38,509 nucleotides of DNA from Pseudomonadota bacterium (GCA_022705045.1 JAKJFE010000013.1:1-38509); one strand, 5' to 3'; counted from the first letter of the stretch, positions 27,816 through 37,174 are shown. The notes: a model not told the origin generated them from the sequence alone. A program made the numbers and translations.

Positions 27816-28628
27816 GTGAGCTCAACAACGACAATTCGCCATCGAAGTCTGGCGGTTCCAGCCTCGCTTCAGGCGCCGCTGTCCGTCTTTCGGAACGATC
27901 AGGCCATCAAGTCCCATCCGAATTACATTGAGGCCAAAGCTGGAAATGTCGACGCAGCAATCCAGCTGGTGAGCGATCTGGCTGTACCACTGAAGATGCG
28001 CATGGCGGAGTTCGACACGACCACGATCTTCGTCGCGCCGCATGCCAGAGAATCGGCAGGCGACAACGCAATTCCGATCGTTCTGTCGGCGTATCTGGCC
28101 GAGCACTGCGGGTCTTTGCTTGACGACGAGATCGTCCAGGCCAATCGCGTCTATCACACGGGTGCGGACGCAATGGAGCGATTGATCGCCCCGGCCGAGT
28201 TCGAGGGCGAGGTCGTCCCGAACGGACGTTATGTGATCGTCGACGATGTCATGACGCTCGGAGGGACTATCGCTGACTTGGCGTCCTACATTCAGGTGCA
28301 TGGCGGGAGTATTGTCGGCATCGTTACATTGGTCGACGCGTCACGCTCTGGTAGCCTAGTTTGCAAGGCCAAAGTCGTACGCGAGATCGATAGGAGGTTC
28401 GGAGATGAAATCCGCCAGCAGTTCGGCATCGAGCCAAACGCGCTCACCGCAGAAGAAGCCGGCTACCTCATTGGTTTCCGATCGGTTGAAGAAATCCGAG
28501 GTCGCGCAGCTAAGGCAACAGAAGAAAGACGCAGGCGCCTACGCTCGAAGGGCATTTGCATCGATGAAGTGAACGACTCCCCGGCCCCGCCCAGTGCGGG
28601 GCCGGGTCGTTTTGATCAGGAAAAATGA
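27816..28628 (+). CDS. Phosphoribosyltransferase-domain protein, probably horizontally acquired
   Basis: The best start is the GTG at 27816, preceded by AGGAGAGAAG, giving 270 residues. The PRPP-binding motif is clear: YVIVDDVMTLGGTIADLASY (about residues 140-160), with the two acidic residues and the GGT loop of type I phosphoribosyltransferases. The acceptor base is not predictable. The C-terminal part (EEIRGRAAKATEERRRRLRS) is highly charged. Base composition is clearly lower in GC than the neighbours, and there are rare codons such as tandem AGG AGG at 28391-28396, pointing to recent acquisition. The last 16 or so codons run through a strong terminator hairpin, and the TGA overlaps the ATG at 28625. 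The native C-terminus may have been shorter. Confidence 0.8.
   Translation: MSSTTTIRHRSLAVPASLQAPLSVFRNDQAIKSHPNYIEAKAGNVDAAIQLVSDLAVPLKMRMAEFDTTTIFVAPHARESAGDNAIPIVLSAYLAEHCGSLLDDEIVQANRVYHTGADAMERLIAPAEFEGEVVPNGRYVIVDDVMTLGGTIADLASYIQVHGGSIVGIVTLVDASRSGSLVCKAKVVREIDRRFGDEIRQQFGIEPNALTAEEAGYLIGFRSVEEIRGRAAKATEERRRRLRSKGICIDEVNDSPAPPSAGPGRFDQEK
28572..28613 (+). terminator. Rho-independent terminator overlapping the phosphoribosyltransferase 3' end
   Basis: A perfect 11-bp stem (CCCGGCCCCGC 28580-28590 / GCGGGGCCGGG 28596-28606) with a CCAGT loop is followed by TCGTTTT. AACGAC (28572-28577) and GTCGTT (28606-28611) can extend the base, sharing one G. It lies within the last codons of the upstream frame and a few bases before prlC. 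Confidence 0.8.
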
Positions 28629-30673
28629 TGACCACCACCAACCCGCTGCTGCGCGACGACGAGTTCGTCGCCTATTCCGATATCCGCCCCGAACACGTGT
28701 TGCCGGCGGTCGAGGCGCGCATCGCCGACTATCGTGCACGCATCGAACAGCTCGTCGCGGATCCGTCGCAGCATCGCTTCGACGCGTTGATGCTGGCTTG
28801 GGAAAACTGCGAGGACGCGTTGAACCGCTGCTTCGCGCCGGTCGGGCATTTGCACAATGTCCGCGACACGCCGGAATTGCGCGCGGTCTATGGCGAGGCG
28901 ATCGAACTGCTGACCGACTTCGGGACCGAGATCGGGCAACACGCGGGCCTGTGTGCGGCGGTGCGGGCGATCCGCGCGCGGTCCGATTTCGATGCCTTGC
29001 CGGCGGCGGCGCGCAAACTCGTCGACGACGCCCTGCTCGATTTCCGTCTCGCCGGTGTCGACCTGCCAGCCGAGAAGCAGCAACGCTACCGCGTGATCGC
29101 GACCGAGCTGTCGCGGCTGTCGACCGAGTTCGAACAGGCCGTGCTCGATGCCACCGAAGCCTGGACGCTGGATCTGCCCGAAGGCGATGCGCGCCTGGCG
29201 GGATTGCCGGAGTCCGCGCTGGCACAGCTGCGACAGGCGGCGCATGACGCGAAGATCGACGGACTGCGCATCACCTTGCAGCCGCCGGTGTACCAGGCAT
29301 TGATGATGCACGCCGACGATCGCGCCCTGCGCGAACAGGTCTACACCGCCTACCAGACACGCGCGTCGGACCAGGGCCCGAATGCGGGTCGCTTCGACAA
29401 CGGTCCGCGCATCGACCAGATCATGGCCCTGCGTCACGAAGCGGCGCAGCTGCTCGGTTTTGCGAACGCGGCCGAGGAATCGCTGGCGACCAAGATGGCC
29501 GAGACGCCCGAGCGCGTCCTGCATTTCCTGCATGACCTGGCGGCGCGCGCCAAACCGGTCGCCGAGCGCGAGATCGTCGAACTCGCCGAGTTCGCGCGGG
29601 CACGTTTCGGTATCGAGACCTTGCAGCCCTGGGATGTCGCCTACGCCAGCGAGAAGCTGCGCATCGACCGTTACGCATTGAGCGAAGAGGAACTGAAGCC
29701 CTACTTCCCGCTCGAACGCGTGATGGCTGGCCTGCACGTGCTGACCGAGCGCGTGTTCGGCGTGAAGCTGGTCGAACGAACCGGCGTCGACTTGTGGCAC
29801 GCGGACGCGCGCTGCTTCGATCTCGTCGATGACCGCGGCGACGCTTTCGCGGTCGTCTACCTCGATCTGTTCGCACGCAGCGGCAAACGTGGCGGCGCCT
29901 GGATGGACGTGGCGCGCTCGCGCAAACGCATCGATGTGCTGCAGCGTCCGCAAGCCTTCCTGACCTGCAACTTCGCGCCGCCGACGGCGGAACTGCCGAG
30001 CTTGCTCACGCACGACGATGTGCTCACCCTGTTCCACGAGTTCGGCCACGGCCTGCACCATCTGCTGACCGAGATCGACTACCCGAGCCTGTCCGGCATC
30101 GAGGGCGTGGAATGGGATGCGGTGGAACTGCCAAGCCAGTTCATGGAGAACTTCGGCTGGCATCGCGAAACGCTGGATCTGGTCGCCGCGCATTGGCAGA
30201 GCGGTGCGCCGCTGCCACAGACCTTGTTCGATCGCATGCTCGCGGCAAAGCACTATCAGGCGGGACTGTTCCTGGTACGCCAGCTCGAGTTCGCGCTGTT
30301 CGATTTCCGCCTGCATCTCGCGTTCGAACCGGCCCGTGGCGCACGCGTGCTCGACACGCTGGCCGCCGTGCGCGCGGAAGTCGCGGTCATCCACCCGCCG
30401 CACTGGCAGCGATTCCCGAACAGTTTCACCCACATCTTCTCGGGCGGTTACGCCGCCGGCTACTACAGCTATCTGTGGGCCGAAGTGTTGTCGGCGGATG
30501 CGTTCGCGCGCTTCGAAGCGGAAGGCATCACCAATGCCGACACCGGCCGCGCCTTCCGCACCCACGTGCTGGCCGTCGGCGGATCGCGTCCGGCACTCGA
30601 CAGCTTCGTCGCCTTCCGCGGCCGCGAACTCGATCCGGCGGCGCTGTTGCACAGCTACGGGCTGGCCGCCTGA
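28628..30673 (+). CDS. prlC: Oligopeptidase A (M3 family zinc metallopeptidase)
   Basis: PrlC degrades oligopeptides, including cleaved signal peptides, in the cytoplasm. The 681-residue protein matches the M3 family in length and layout: a helical N-terminal half, and a catalytic domain with the zinc motif HEFGH (His470, Glu471, His474) in TLFHEFGHGLHHLL and the downstream ligand region GVEWDAVELPSQFMENF. Substrate-channel motifs near the end (NSFTHIFSGGYAAGYYSYLW) are also conserved. Two ATGs are adjacent. The one at 28628 is six bases from AGGA and so better spaced than 28625, which overlaps the upstream stop. The strong hairpin just upstream suggests a separate promoter or readthrough. 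Confidence 0.96.
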   Translation: MTTTNPLLRDDEFVAYSDIRPEHVLPAVEARIADYRARIEQLVADPSQHRFDALMLAWENCEDALNRCFAPVGHLHNVRDTPELRAVYGEAIELLTDFGTEIGQHAGLCAAVRAIRARSDFDALPAAARKLVDDALLDFRLAGVDLPAEKQQRYRVIATELSRLSTEFEQAVLDATEAWTLDLPEGDARLAGLPESALAQLRQAAHDAKIDGLRITLQPPVYQALMMHADDRALREQVYTAYQTRASDQGPNAGRFDNGPRIDQIMALRHEAAQLLGFANAAEESLATKMAETPERVLHFLHDLAARAKPVAEREIVELAEFARARFGIETLQPWDVAYASEKLRIDRYALSEEELKPYFPLERVMAGLHVLTERVFGVKLVERTGVDLWHADARCFDLVDDRGDAFAVVYLDLFARSGKRGGAWMDVARSRKRIDVLQRPQAFLTCNFAPPTAELPSLLTHDDVLTLFHEFGHGLHHLLTEIDYPSLSGIEGVEWDAVELPSQFMENFGWHRETLDLVAAHWQSGAPLPQTLFDRMLAAKHYQAGLFLVRQLEFALFDFRLHLAFEPARGARVLDTLAAVRAEVAVIHPPHWQRFPNSFTHIFSGGYAAGYYSYLWAEVLSADAFARFEAEGITNADTGRAFRTHVLAVGGSRPALDSFVAFRGRELDPAALLHSYGLAA

Positions 30674-30749
30674 GGACTTCACATCGACTTGATGCAAGTG
30701 ACGGAGCGGCTGCTTAGACTTGCCTGACAACCGTCCACCGGGGGGTGAC

Positions 30750-32528
30750 GTGCATTCGATTCCCATGCCTGCGAACGAGGCTGAACGCCTCGTCGCGCTC
30801 GCTGAAACGCAATTGCTCGACAGCGAGCACGAAGCCGTGTTCGACGCCATCGTCGCGCTCGCAGCGTCGATCTGCGGTGTGCCGATGGCGGCCATCACCC
30901 TGATCGATCGCGACCGCCAGTGGTTCAAGGCCAGTGTCGGCATCGACGACCCGGAGACGCCGCGCGAGGACGCGTTCTGCGCCCACACCATCCTCGAACC
31001 GACGCCGCTGGAAGTCGACGATGCGACTGCCGACGAGCGTTTCCGCAACAACCCGTTCGTGCTCGGCGACGCCCATGTGCGGTTCTATGCCGGCATGCCG
31101 CTCGTCACCGGCAGCGGGCATGCGCTCGGCGCCTTGTGCGTGATCGACCGGGCGCCACGCCAGCTCGATGCCACGCAGCGCGAATCGCTGCGGCACCTGA
31201 CCACCGTGGTCGAGCGCCTGATCGATGCGCGTACGGAATCGCTGCGGCAACAGAAATTGGTGCGCGACAGCGAGGAACGCGTGGCGCGCAGCCGCGATTT
31301 CATCCGCAAGATCACCGATGCGATGCCGGCCTTGATCCTGTATCTCGATGGCAACCGCGATGTCCGTTTCGCGAATGCCGATGTCGGGCGCCGCTTCGGC
31401 GTCGACGCGGCGTCGCTGCTCGGTCGCGGTTTCGCGGAAATCTGCGGTGCCGAGCTCTATGCCGAGATCGAGTCGCGGTTGTCGCGCGCGTTCGCTGGCG
31501 AGAGCGTGTCGTTCGAGGGCAGCCGTGTCGTACGCGACCAGTTCTACTACTACCGAACCCACTACGTGCCGGACGTGACCGCCAACGGCGGCGTCCAGGG
31601 CGTGTTCGCGCTGAGTTTCGACATCACTGCACAGAAGCAGGCCGAGATCTCGGCGCAGACCGCCGAGCGTCGTCTGCAGCTGATCGCCGACAACATTCCG
31701 GCAGCGGTGTCGATCATTGATCCCGAACATGTCTACCGCTTCAACAACGCCGCCTACGAACGTGCGATCGGCAAGCCGCTGGCCGAGATCACCGGTCGTC
31801 CCGTGCGCGAGATCCTCGGGGAACAGGTGTATGCGCAAGTCCTGCCGCATCTCGATCGCGCGCTGGCCGGGCACGGCACCCAGTTCGAGCTGCGCCAGCA
31901 TCGCGCCGACGGCCCGCGCTTCCTGCGCGGCAGCTACCAGCCGAAATGTGCCGACGACGGCACCGTCGTCGGCGTCTTCGGCATGATCCTCGACCAGACC
32001 GAGTTGAAGCAGGCCGAAGACCAGCTGCGGGTGATGGCCGAGTTCGATGCATTGACGCGGCTCGCGAACCGCTATCGCCTGTACGACACGATCGCCGGCT
32101 CGGCCGCGCGTGCGCAGCGCCACGGGGCAGCGCGCGCCCTGCTGTATCTCGATGTCGACAAGTTCAAGGCCATCAACGACCGTCACGGCCACGCCGGCGG
32201 TGATGCCGTGCTGGTCGAGTTTGCGCGGCGGCTGAAGGCGGCCACCCGCGCAACCGACACCGTGGCGCGCCTGGCCGGCGACGAGTTCGTCGTGTTGCTC
32301 GAAGACGTGCGCGAGGTCGGCGACGCCGAACGCGTGGCCGAAGCGATTCTTGCCGCGATGCGTCGGCCGGTGCGCTACATCGACACCGACATCGCCGTCG
32401 GTACCAGCATCGGCATCGCCTTCAATACCGATCCTGGCGAGGAGGCCGATGCCTGGCTGCACCGGGCCGACGGCGCGTTGTACGCGGCCAAGTCTGCGGG
32501 TCGAGGCAGCTATCGCGTCGCGGCCTGA
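30750..32528 (+). CDS. GAF-PAS-PAS-GGDEF sensor diguanylate cyclase
   Basis: The 592-residue protein has a GAF domain (about 15-165, with ITLIDRDRQWFKA and AFCAHTI), two PAS domains (about 190-305 and 310-425), and a C-terminal GGDEF domain. The active-site motif reads AGDEF (509-513), a variant found in active enzymes, and RATD five residues before it matches the c-di-GMP inhibitory I-site. Synthesis of c-di-GMP with product feedback is therefore likely. No membrane segment is seen, so the sensor is cytoplasmic. The start is uncertain: GTG 30750 follows a G-rich stretch, ATG 30765 has no ribosome-binding site, and TTG 30720 is possible. Its input signal cannot be predicted. Confidence 0.9.
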   Translation: MHSIPMPANEAERLVALAETQLLDSEHEAVFDAIVALAASICGVPMAAITLIDRDRQWFKASVGIDDPETPREDAFCAHTILEPTPLEVDDATADERFRNNPFVLGDAHVRFYAGMPLVTGSGHALGALCVIDRAPRQLDATQRESLRHLTTVVERLIDARTESLRQQKLVRDSEERVARSRDFIRKITDAMPALILYLDGNRDVRFANADVGRRFGVDAASLLGRGFAEICGAELYAEIESRLSRAFAGESVSFEGSRVVRDQFYYYRTHYVPDVTANGGVQGVFALSFDITAQKQAEISAQTAERRLQLIADNIPAAVSIIDPEHVYRFNNAAYERAIGKPLAEITGRPVREILGEQVYAQVLPHLDRALAGHGTQFELRQHRADGPRFLRGSYQPKCADDGTVVGVFGMILDQTELKQAEDQLRVMAEFDALTRLANRYRLYDTIAGSAARAQRHGAARALLYLDVDKFKAINDRHGHAGGDAVLVEFARRLKAATRATDTVARLAGDEFVVLLEDVREVGDAERVAEAILAAMRRPVRYIDTDIAVGTSIGIAFNTDPGEEADAWLHRADGALYAAKSAGRGSYRVAA

Positions 32529-32623
32529 GCCGTTTCGTCCCTATTCCGTGCGTTTCCCCGTGAAGGTCGACAGTCGACCTGATGCGGCCCTGCTGGCCGC
32601 TTGCCTTGCGCTACGGAGGAAAC

Positions 32624-33301
32624 ATGCGTTTCAAATCGATGTGGATGGGAATGATCCTGCCCTTGTTGTTCGCTTGCGGCGCTGCGGGCGGCGCGGTGCC
32701 CGAAGGCGCCTACCTGCGTTCCGAATTCACCGGCGGGCAGCTCTCGAATGTCGTCTATGTGTTTCGCGGTAGCCGAGTCGCGTATGCCGCCAAGGGCGAC
32801 CTTGAACAGTTCGACTTCGATGCCCATGCCGCAGCCGTGCCGAAGAATGCCGGCCGCTACGTGCGCAATGGCAACAACCTGCGCATCGAATGGGGCGATG
32901 GCTCGGTGCAGGATGGGGAACTGCGCCTGGATCGCAGCGGCGGCGGCTTCCAGTTCTACGGCGCACCCTTCGCACCGATCCAGCGCATCGCGGATCCGTC
33001 GCGCCTGAAGGGTCGCTATTACGGCGGTGCCTCCTACGGCGGCGTCAGCAACGCCTTCGATCTGCAATTCGACGGCGCTGGCGGATACCGTTCGGGCAGT
33101 ACCGGATCGATCGCGTCAACCAGCGCCGCGAGCGAGATCAGCGCGACGTCGAGTCGCGCGGGCGGCGGCCGCTACGCCGTGTCGGGGTCACGTCTGACGC
33201 TCGGCAGCGAACAGCACTGGATTTACGAAGTGCCCACCGGCAATGCCGAGGTCGTCGAATTGCTCATCGTCGACGGCGTCGTGCTGACGCGCGAAGACTG
33301 A
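32624..33301 (+). CDS. Putative lipoprotein of unknown function
   Basis: The 225-residue product begins MRFKSMWMGMILPLLFAC, a short signal peptide ending in an LFAC lipobox, so Cys18 is the probable lipidation site. ACGGAGGAAAC immediately upstream is a near-ideal ribosome-binding site and fixes the start at 32624. The mature part is rich in Gly, Ser, Tyr and beta-type sequence (GRYYGGASYGGVSNAFDLQF, then a Ser/Ala-rich loop, then GGRYAVSGSRLTLGSEQHWI), suggesting a small beta-sheet domain. I do not recognise a family. It lies 95 bases after the cyclase and 10 bases before the next secreted-protein gene. Confidence 0.8.
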   Translation: MRFKSMWMGMILPLLFACGAAGGAVPEGAYLRSEFTGGQLSNVVYVFRGSRVAYAAKGDLEQFDFDAHAAAVPKNAGRYVRNGNNLRIEWGDGSVQDGELRLDRSGGGFQFYGAPFAPIQRIADPSRLKGRYYGGASYGGVSNAFDLQFDGAGGYRSGSTGSIASTSAASEISATSSRAGGGRYAVSGSRLTLGSEQHWIYEVPTGNAEVVELLIVDGVVLTRED

Positions 33302-33311
33302 GGCAACGGCC

Positions 33312-34397
33312 ATGCGAGCGATGTTTCCAGATCGTTTCCTCGTGCTGGTGCTTGCCGGTCTGTCTGCCGACAGTGCAAGCGCGGGTCAGACCGAACCGGC
33401 ATTCCTGTCGCGCGCACCGCAGGCGCTCGCGCTCGCTTTCGGCAGCGGCGACGGGACGTTCCACCGGTTGCGCCAGGACTGCACCACACTCGCCGGCAGC
33501 GCGGCAAACGCGGTGTATTACGACACCGTCGTACTTGGAAATCCGAACAACGTCGAACTCGTGCTCGACGTGCGCACGCAGCCGCCAGGCGGTGACGGCA
33601 GTGCAAGCTGCGACGTCAATCGCGACACGGTGATGATGGCCTACGCCGACAGTTTCGACCCGAATGCGCCGAGCCAGAACTGCATCGCCTACAACGACGA
33701 TGCGCCAAGTCCGAACCTGGACCGTTGCAGCCGCATCTCCGGTCTGGCCGTGCCTGCGAACGGCCGCGTGGTGGTGGTTGTGGCAGCGTTCTCGAACGGC
33801 GAAAACTATCCCTACGACCTCCGCTTCGACGGGACCGCATTGCGCACGGACGTCGTATTTGCCGACGGCTTCGGAGACGCCGTGTTGCCGGCAACACCCG
33901 CGACAGCCTATGCGGCGCATGCACTGTCCGGACAGGTCGTCGTGGATGGCGTGATGGCGCCGATACCGCAGGACTCCTGGGTCGATGGCGTGCTCGGCGC
34001 ACAGGGTCAGTTCGCGGGATTCGCCCAGATCGCGCCGATGACCTTGTCCGGAATGACCGACTTCGGGCTGCTGACCACGCGACTTCAGTGGATCGATGCG
34101 GGCGGCGGATTCGGACTGGCGCCGGTGAGCGGCGCGGCATCCCTGTCCTTCGCCGGCATGCAGCTCCGCTTGCAATCCATCAGCCTCAACGGTGCGCCAA
34201 TCAACATTGGCGGCGAATGCCGGTTCTCGCCGGTGTCCTGGGGCATGAGCGGCAACAGTGGAGCGACCACGATCGACGTCTCCGATCCGCAGTTTTCGAT
34301 TCCGACGACCAGCGACGCCTGCGGTGGCTTCCAGGCCCAGCTCAACAGCCTGTTCAGCGGAACCCTCAACAGTGTCGATTGGCGCCTCGATCGCTGA
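33312..34397 (+). CDS. Secreted two-part protein of unknown function
   Basis: The 361-residue protein has a signal peptide (MRAMFPDRFLVLVLAGLSAD, cleavage near SASAG at about residue 25). The first part (to about 170) has several Cys residues, as in QDCTTL, SASCDV and QNCIAYN, and resembles secreted beta-sandwich modules. The segment TDVVFADGFGDAV follows, resembling the C-terminal DGFE tail of the two M28 peptidases but here internal. The second part (about 200-361) is Gly/Ser-rich with two further Cys (GECRFSP and DACGGFQ). No catalytic motif is recognised. It is 10 bases after the lipoprotein gene and convergent with the kinase gene across 5 bases. Confidence 0.75.
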   Translation: MRAMFPDRFLVLVLAGLSADSASAGQTEPAFLSRAPQALALAFGSGDGTFHRLRQDCTTLAGSAANAVYYDTVVLGNPNNVELVLDVRTQPPGGDGSASCDVNRDTVMMAYADSFDPNAPSQNCIAYNDDAPSPNLDRCSRISGLAVPANGRVVVVVAAFSNGENYPYDLRFDGTALRTDVVFADGFGDAVLPATPATAYAAHALSGQVVVDGVMAPIPQDSWVDGVLGAQGQFAGFAQIAPMTLSGMTDFGLLTTRLQWIDAGGGFGLAPVSGAASLSFAGMQLRLQSISLNGAPINIGGECRFSPVSWGMSGNSGATTIDVSDPQFSIPTTSDACGGFQAQLNSLFSGTLNSVDWRLDR

Positions 34398-34402
34398 CGC
34401 AC

Positions 34403-37174
34403 TCAAGGGCGCAGCGCGCGTCGCAATCCGTCGCGACGCGCCTGCGCTGGCTGGCTCAGTCGGCCCGCGCTTTCATCCATGGACCAGATCGCGAACGCAG
34501 CATCCGCGGCGCGCGCGGCGCGTGTGCGATCTGCCGGCGAGGCCAGCCAGGCTTCCGCGGACAGCGCCAGCACCTCGGCGAGATCGTCGCGGTAACGTGG
34601 CGCTTCCGGATTCGTGGCCACCAATTGCTCGAAGTCGCCGACAGCTTGCGCGAGAGTGACGCGTGCCCCTGCAATGTCGCCGAGCTTCATCTGGTTGCGA
34701 CCGATGTGCGTCAGCGACAGGTTCCGCGTCTGCATGAAATCCGGCGACAACGACGCGTGGCGGTCCTGCAGCGCCAGTGCCTCGCGATGACGGACGATCG
34801 CATCTCGATAGTTGCCCTGCGCCTCGGCGATGTCGCCCTCGCGCCGGATCGCGACCGACAAGGCGGACACGCCTTCCGGATTGTCGGGCGCAGCGTCGAG
34901 GCGCAAGGTCGCGATCTCGCGCTGGCGCTTCACGATTGGAACCGCCTCGTCGGCGCGCTGTGCCTTCAGCAGCTGTTTCGCCGCCCAACCGGCACTGGCT
35001 GCAACCGCCTGCTGCAACGTGTCGTGCTCGGGGTCGCGGGCGAGCAAGGCTTCGGTGGTCGCGAGCGCCTGCAGTGCCGCCACGATCGAGGCGTCGAGTT
35101 GGCCGAGCGCATCGCGCACCGGTACCAGCCGCGATTGCACCAGCGCCTGTTCGTAGCGATAGAACACATCGTCGGGTGACTGCTCAGACAGCGCCGTGAC
35201 CGTCGCCAGCGCCTTGCTCAATACAGCTTCGGCCTGGGCCATGTCGCCTTGCCCAAGCCAGTACTCGCCGTCGCGCAGCTCGCTCTGGTAACGCCCGAAA
35301 CGCAGGCGCGCATCATCCGGATGGAGTTGCAGCGCGGCTTCGCGAATCCGTCGCGCCTTGGCCTGCTGATCGCGTGCTGCGGCGACCTCATTCAATGAGC
35401 CGCCCCCTTCGCGACCGAGCAGGTCGGCATAGTGGTCGAGCACGGCGGTGTATTCGACGACGACATCAATCTCGTTCAAGCGAGCTTCCGGCAGCGCCTC
35501 GAACTCGGCGATCGCCTCCTGGAACAAGCGACGCGCGACATCGAGCTGTGAAGCCTGGTGCGCGATGTCGGCGCGACGCGAGCGCAGGTTCGCGCGTGCG
35601 AGTGTCACCTGCGACGACTGCACGCCGAGGTGGTCGAGCGTCGCAAGCACGTCCGCGACACGGTCGTAGCTCCGGGCGGCACCGACGAAGTCGCCGATGT
35701 TCGGCCCGTAGGAGCTGCCCTGGATGTCGCCGACGCGCAGATAGGCCTCGGCGATGTCGACGAGCAGGCGCGGTTCGTCGCCGGCTTCGGCCTGCAGCGA
35801 TTCGAGGTAACGCAATGCGTCGGCGACGATGCTGCGTTGCACGTCCATCGACCCCGACAGCTTGCGGATGCGTTCGTGATAGCCGAACAGCACCTGGCTT
35901 GCGAAGTGGTGCACGTCCTCGAAGCGACGTTCGGCACGTGCATGTTGTTCGGCGGCGACCCGGGACTGCCACAGCGCCCAGCTGGTGGTGCCGATCAATG
36001 CCGCGACGGCGAGCACGCTGGCCGCAACCGCGATGCGATGGCGCCCGATGAAGCGGCGCAACACGTAAGCAGCCGTCGCGTGACGCGCACGTACCGGGCG
36101 CCCGTCACGCACCGCCCGAACGTCGTCGCCGAGCTCGTGCGCGGTGGCGTAGCGCTGGCTTGCATCCTTGTCGAGCGCCTTGGCGATGACACGTTCGAGA
36201 TCCTGCCGCCACGACTTCGGCATCGCGATCAAGCCCGGTTGCCGCGACAGCAGCGGCGCCGACTGTTCGCGCAGCGCCTGCTGCAGTGCTTCGGCGGATT
36301 GTCCGGGCCTGCGGAACGGATGCGTGCCGCACAGGGTTTCGTACAGCAGCAAGCCGAGCGCATGCACGTCGGTGGCGGTGGTCACGGGTTCGCCGCGCAA
36401 TTGTTCGGGCGCGGCATAGGCGGGCGTCAACGAACTGCCGAAGTCGCGCGTCATCGTGCTCGTTGCATCACCTTCGAGCAGCTTGGCGATGCCATAGTCG
36501 AGGAGCTTCGCCTGGCCGTCGCGCGTCACCATCAGGTTGGCGGGCTTCAGGTCGCGATGTACGAGCAGGCGCTGGTGCGCGTAGGCAACGGCGTCGCAGA
36601 CCTGTAGGAACAGCGCGAGCCGCGTGGCGGCATCCGGATGGGTTTCGACGACGTGGCGATCCCAGGTGAGACCGTCGACGTATTCGAGTGCGAGATAGGG
36701 CCGGCCATCGGTGGCGACGCCGGCATCGATCAGGCGCACGATGCCGGGATGGTCGAGCTGCGCCAGCACGTCGCGTTCGTGTTGCAGCCGGCGCGTGCCG
36801 AGCAAGTCGAGACGCGCACCGGCGATGCGCTTGATGGCCACGGTCTGCGCGTAGTCGCCGTCGCGATGTGCCCGATACACCACGCCCGATCCGCCTTCAC
36901 CGATGCGCGCATCGACGACGAAGGCACCAAAGCGCGTGCCGATGGCCGGATCGTCGCCCAAGGCCTCGGCGGGCAGGCAAACGGTCGGCAAGCACTCGGG
37001 CAACGCTGGCGCATCGAGTTGCCGCAGCAGTTCCGCGACTTCGTCGGCCAGCGCCGTGTCTTGCGTCGCGAGGGTTCGCAGTGCAGCGTCGCGCTCATGC
37101 ACTGGCAGATCGATCAACCCGTCGAGGGCCGACTGAACCAACCGCCAGCGTGCGGGATCGCGCCGCGAATTCAT
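34403..37174 (-). CDS. Transmembrane serine/threonine protein kinase with TPR-like C-terminal region
   Basis: The 923-residue protein has a short N-terminal helical region, a Hanks-type kinase domain (about 86-360), one membrane helix (about 380-402, IAVAASVLAVAALIGTTSWA) and about 500 residues of helical TPR-like repeats, presumably periplasmic. Kinase motifs: IGEGGSGVVYRA (Gly loop, 91-102), Lys115 in VAIKR, HRDLKPAN (206-213), DYG (226-228, replacing DFG) and AAPEQLRG (about 254-261). All catalytic residues are present. The ATG at 37174 overlaps the TGA of the upstream sigma factor gene (ATGA), indicating translational coupling. An in-frame ATG at 37198 is less likely. Such kinases paired with ECF sigma factors often control that sigma factor's activity; this is family knowledge, not shown here. 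Confidence 0.93.
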   Translation of the reverse strand: MNSRRDPARWRLVQSALDGLIDLPVHERDAALRTLATQDTALADEVAELLRQLDAPALPECLPTVCLPAEALGDDPAIGTRFGAFVVDARIGEGGSGVVYRAHRDGDYAQTVAIKRIAGARLDLLGTRRLQHERDVLAQLDHPGIVRLIDAGVATDGRPYLALEYVDGLTWDRHVVETHPDAATRLALFLQVCDAVAYAHQRLLVHRDLKPANLMVTRDGQAKLLDYGIAKLLEGDATSTMTRDFGSSLTPAYAAPEQLRGEPVTTATDVHALGLLLYETLCGTHPFRRPGQSAEALQQALREQSAPLLSRQPGLIAMPKSWRQDLERVIAKALDKDASQRYATAHELGDDVRAVRDGRPVRARHATAAYVLRRFIGRHRIAVAASVLAVAALIGTTSWALWQSRVAAEQHARAERRFEDVHHFASQVLFGYHERIRKLSGSMDVQRSIVADALRYLESLQAEAGDEPRLLVDIAEAYLRVGDIQGSSYGPNIGDFVGAARSYDRVADVLATLDHLGVQSSQVTLARANLRSRRADIAHQASQLDVARRLFQEAIAEFEALPEARLNEIDVVVEYTAVLDHYADLLGREGGGSLNEVAAARDQQAKARRIREAALQLHPDDARLRFGRYQSELRDGEYWLGQGDMAQAEAVLSKALATVTALSEQSPDDVFYRYEQALVQSRLVPVRDALGQLDASIVAALQALATTEALLARDPEHDTLQQAVAASAGWAAKQLLKAQRADEAVPIVKRQREIATLRLDAAPDNPEGVSALSVAIRREGDIAEAQGNYRDAIVRHREALALQDRHASLSPDFMQTRNLSLTHIGRNQMKLGDIAGARVTLAQAVGDFEQLVATNPEAPRYRDDLAEVLALSAEAWLASPADRTRAARAADAAFAIWSMDESAGRLSQPAQARRDGLRRALRP

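Noticed and set aside
30030-30045. parS-like half site TGTTCCAC in prlC
   Set aside because: Only the left half matches; it is dictated by the HEFGH zinc-motif codons and the right half does not fit.
28616-31051. 811-codon minus-strand open frame opposite prlC and the cyclase
   Set aside because: Shadow spanning two genes, with no domain or start context.
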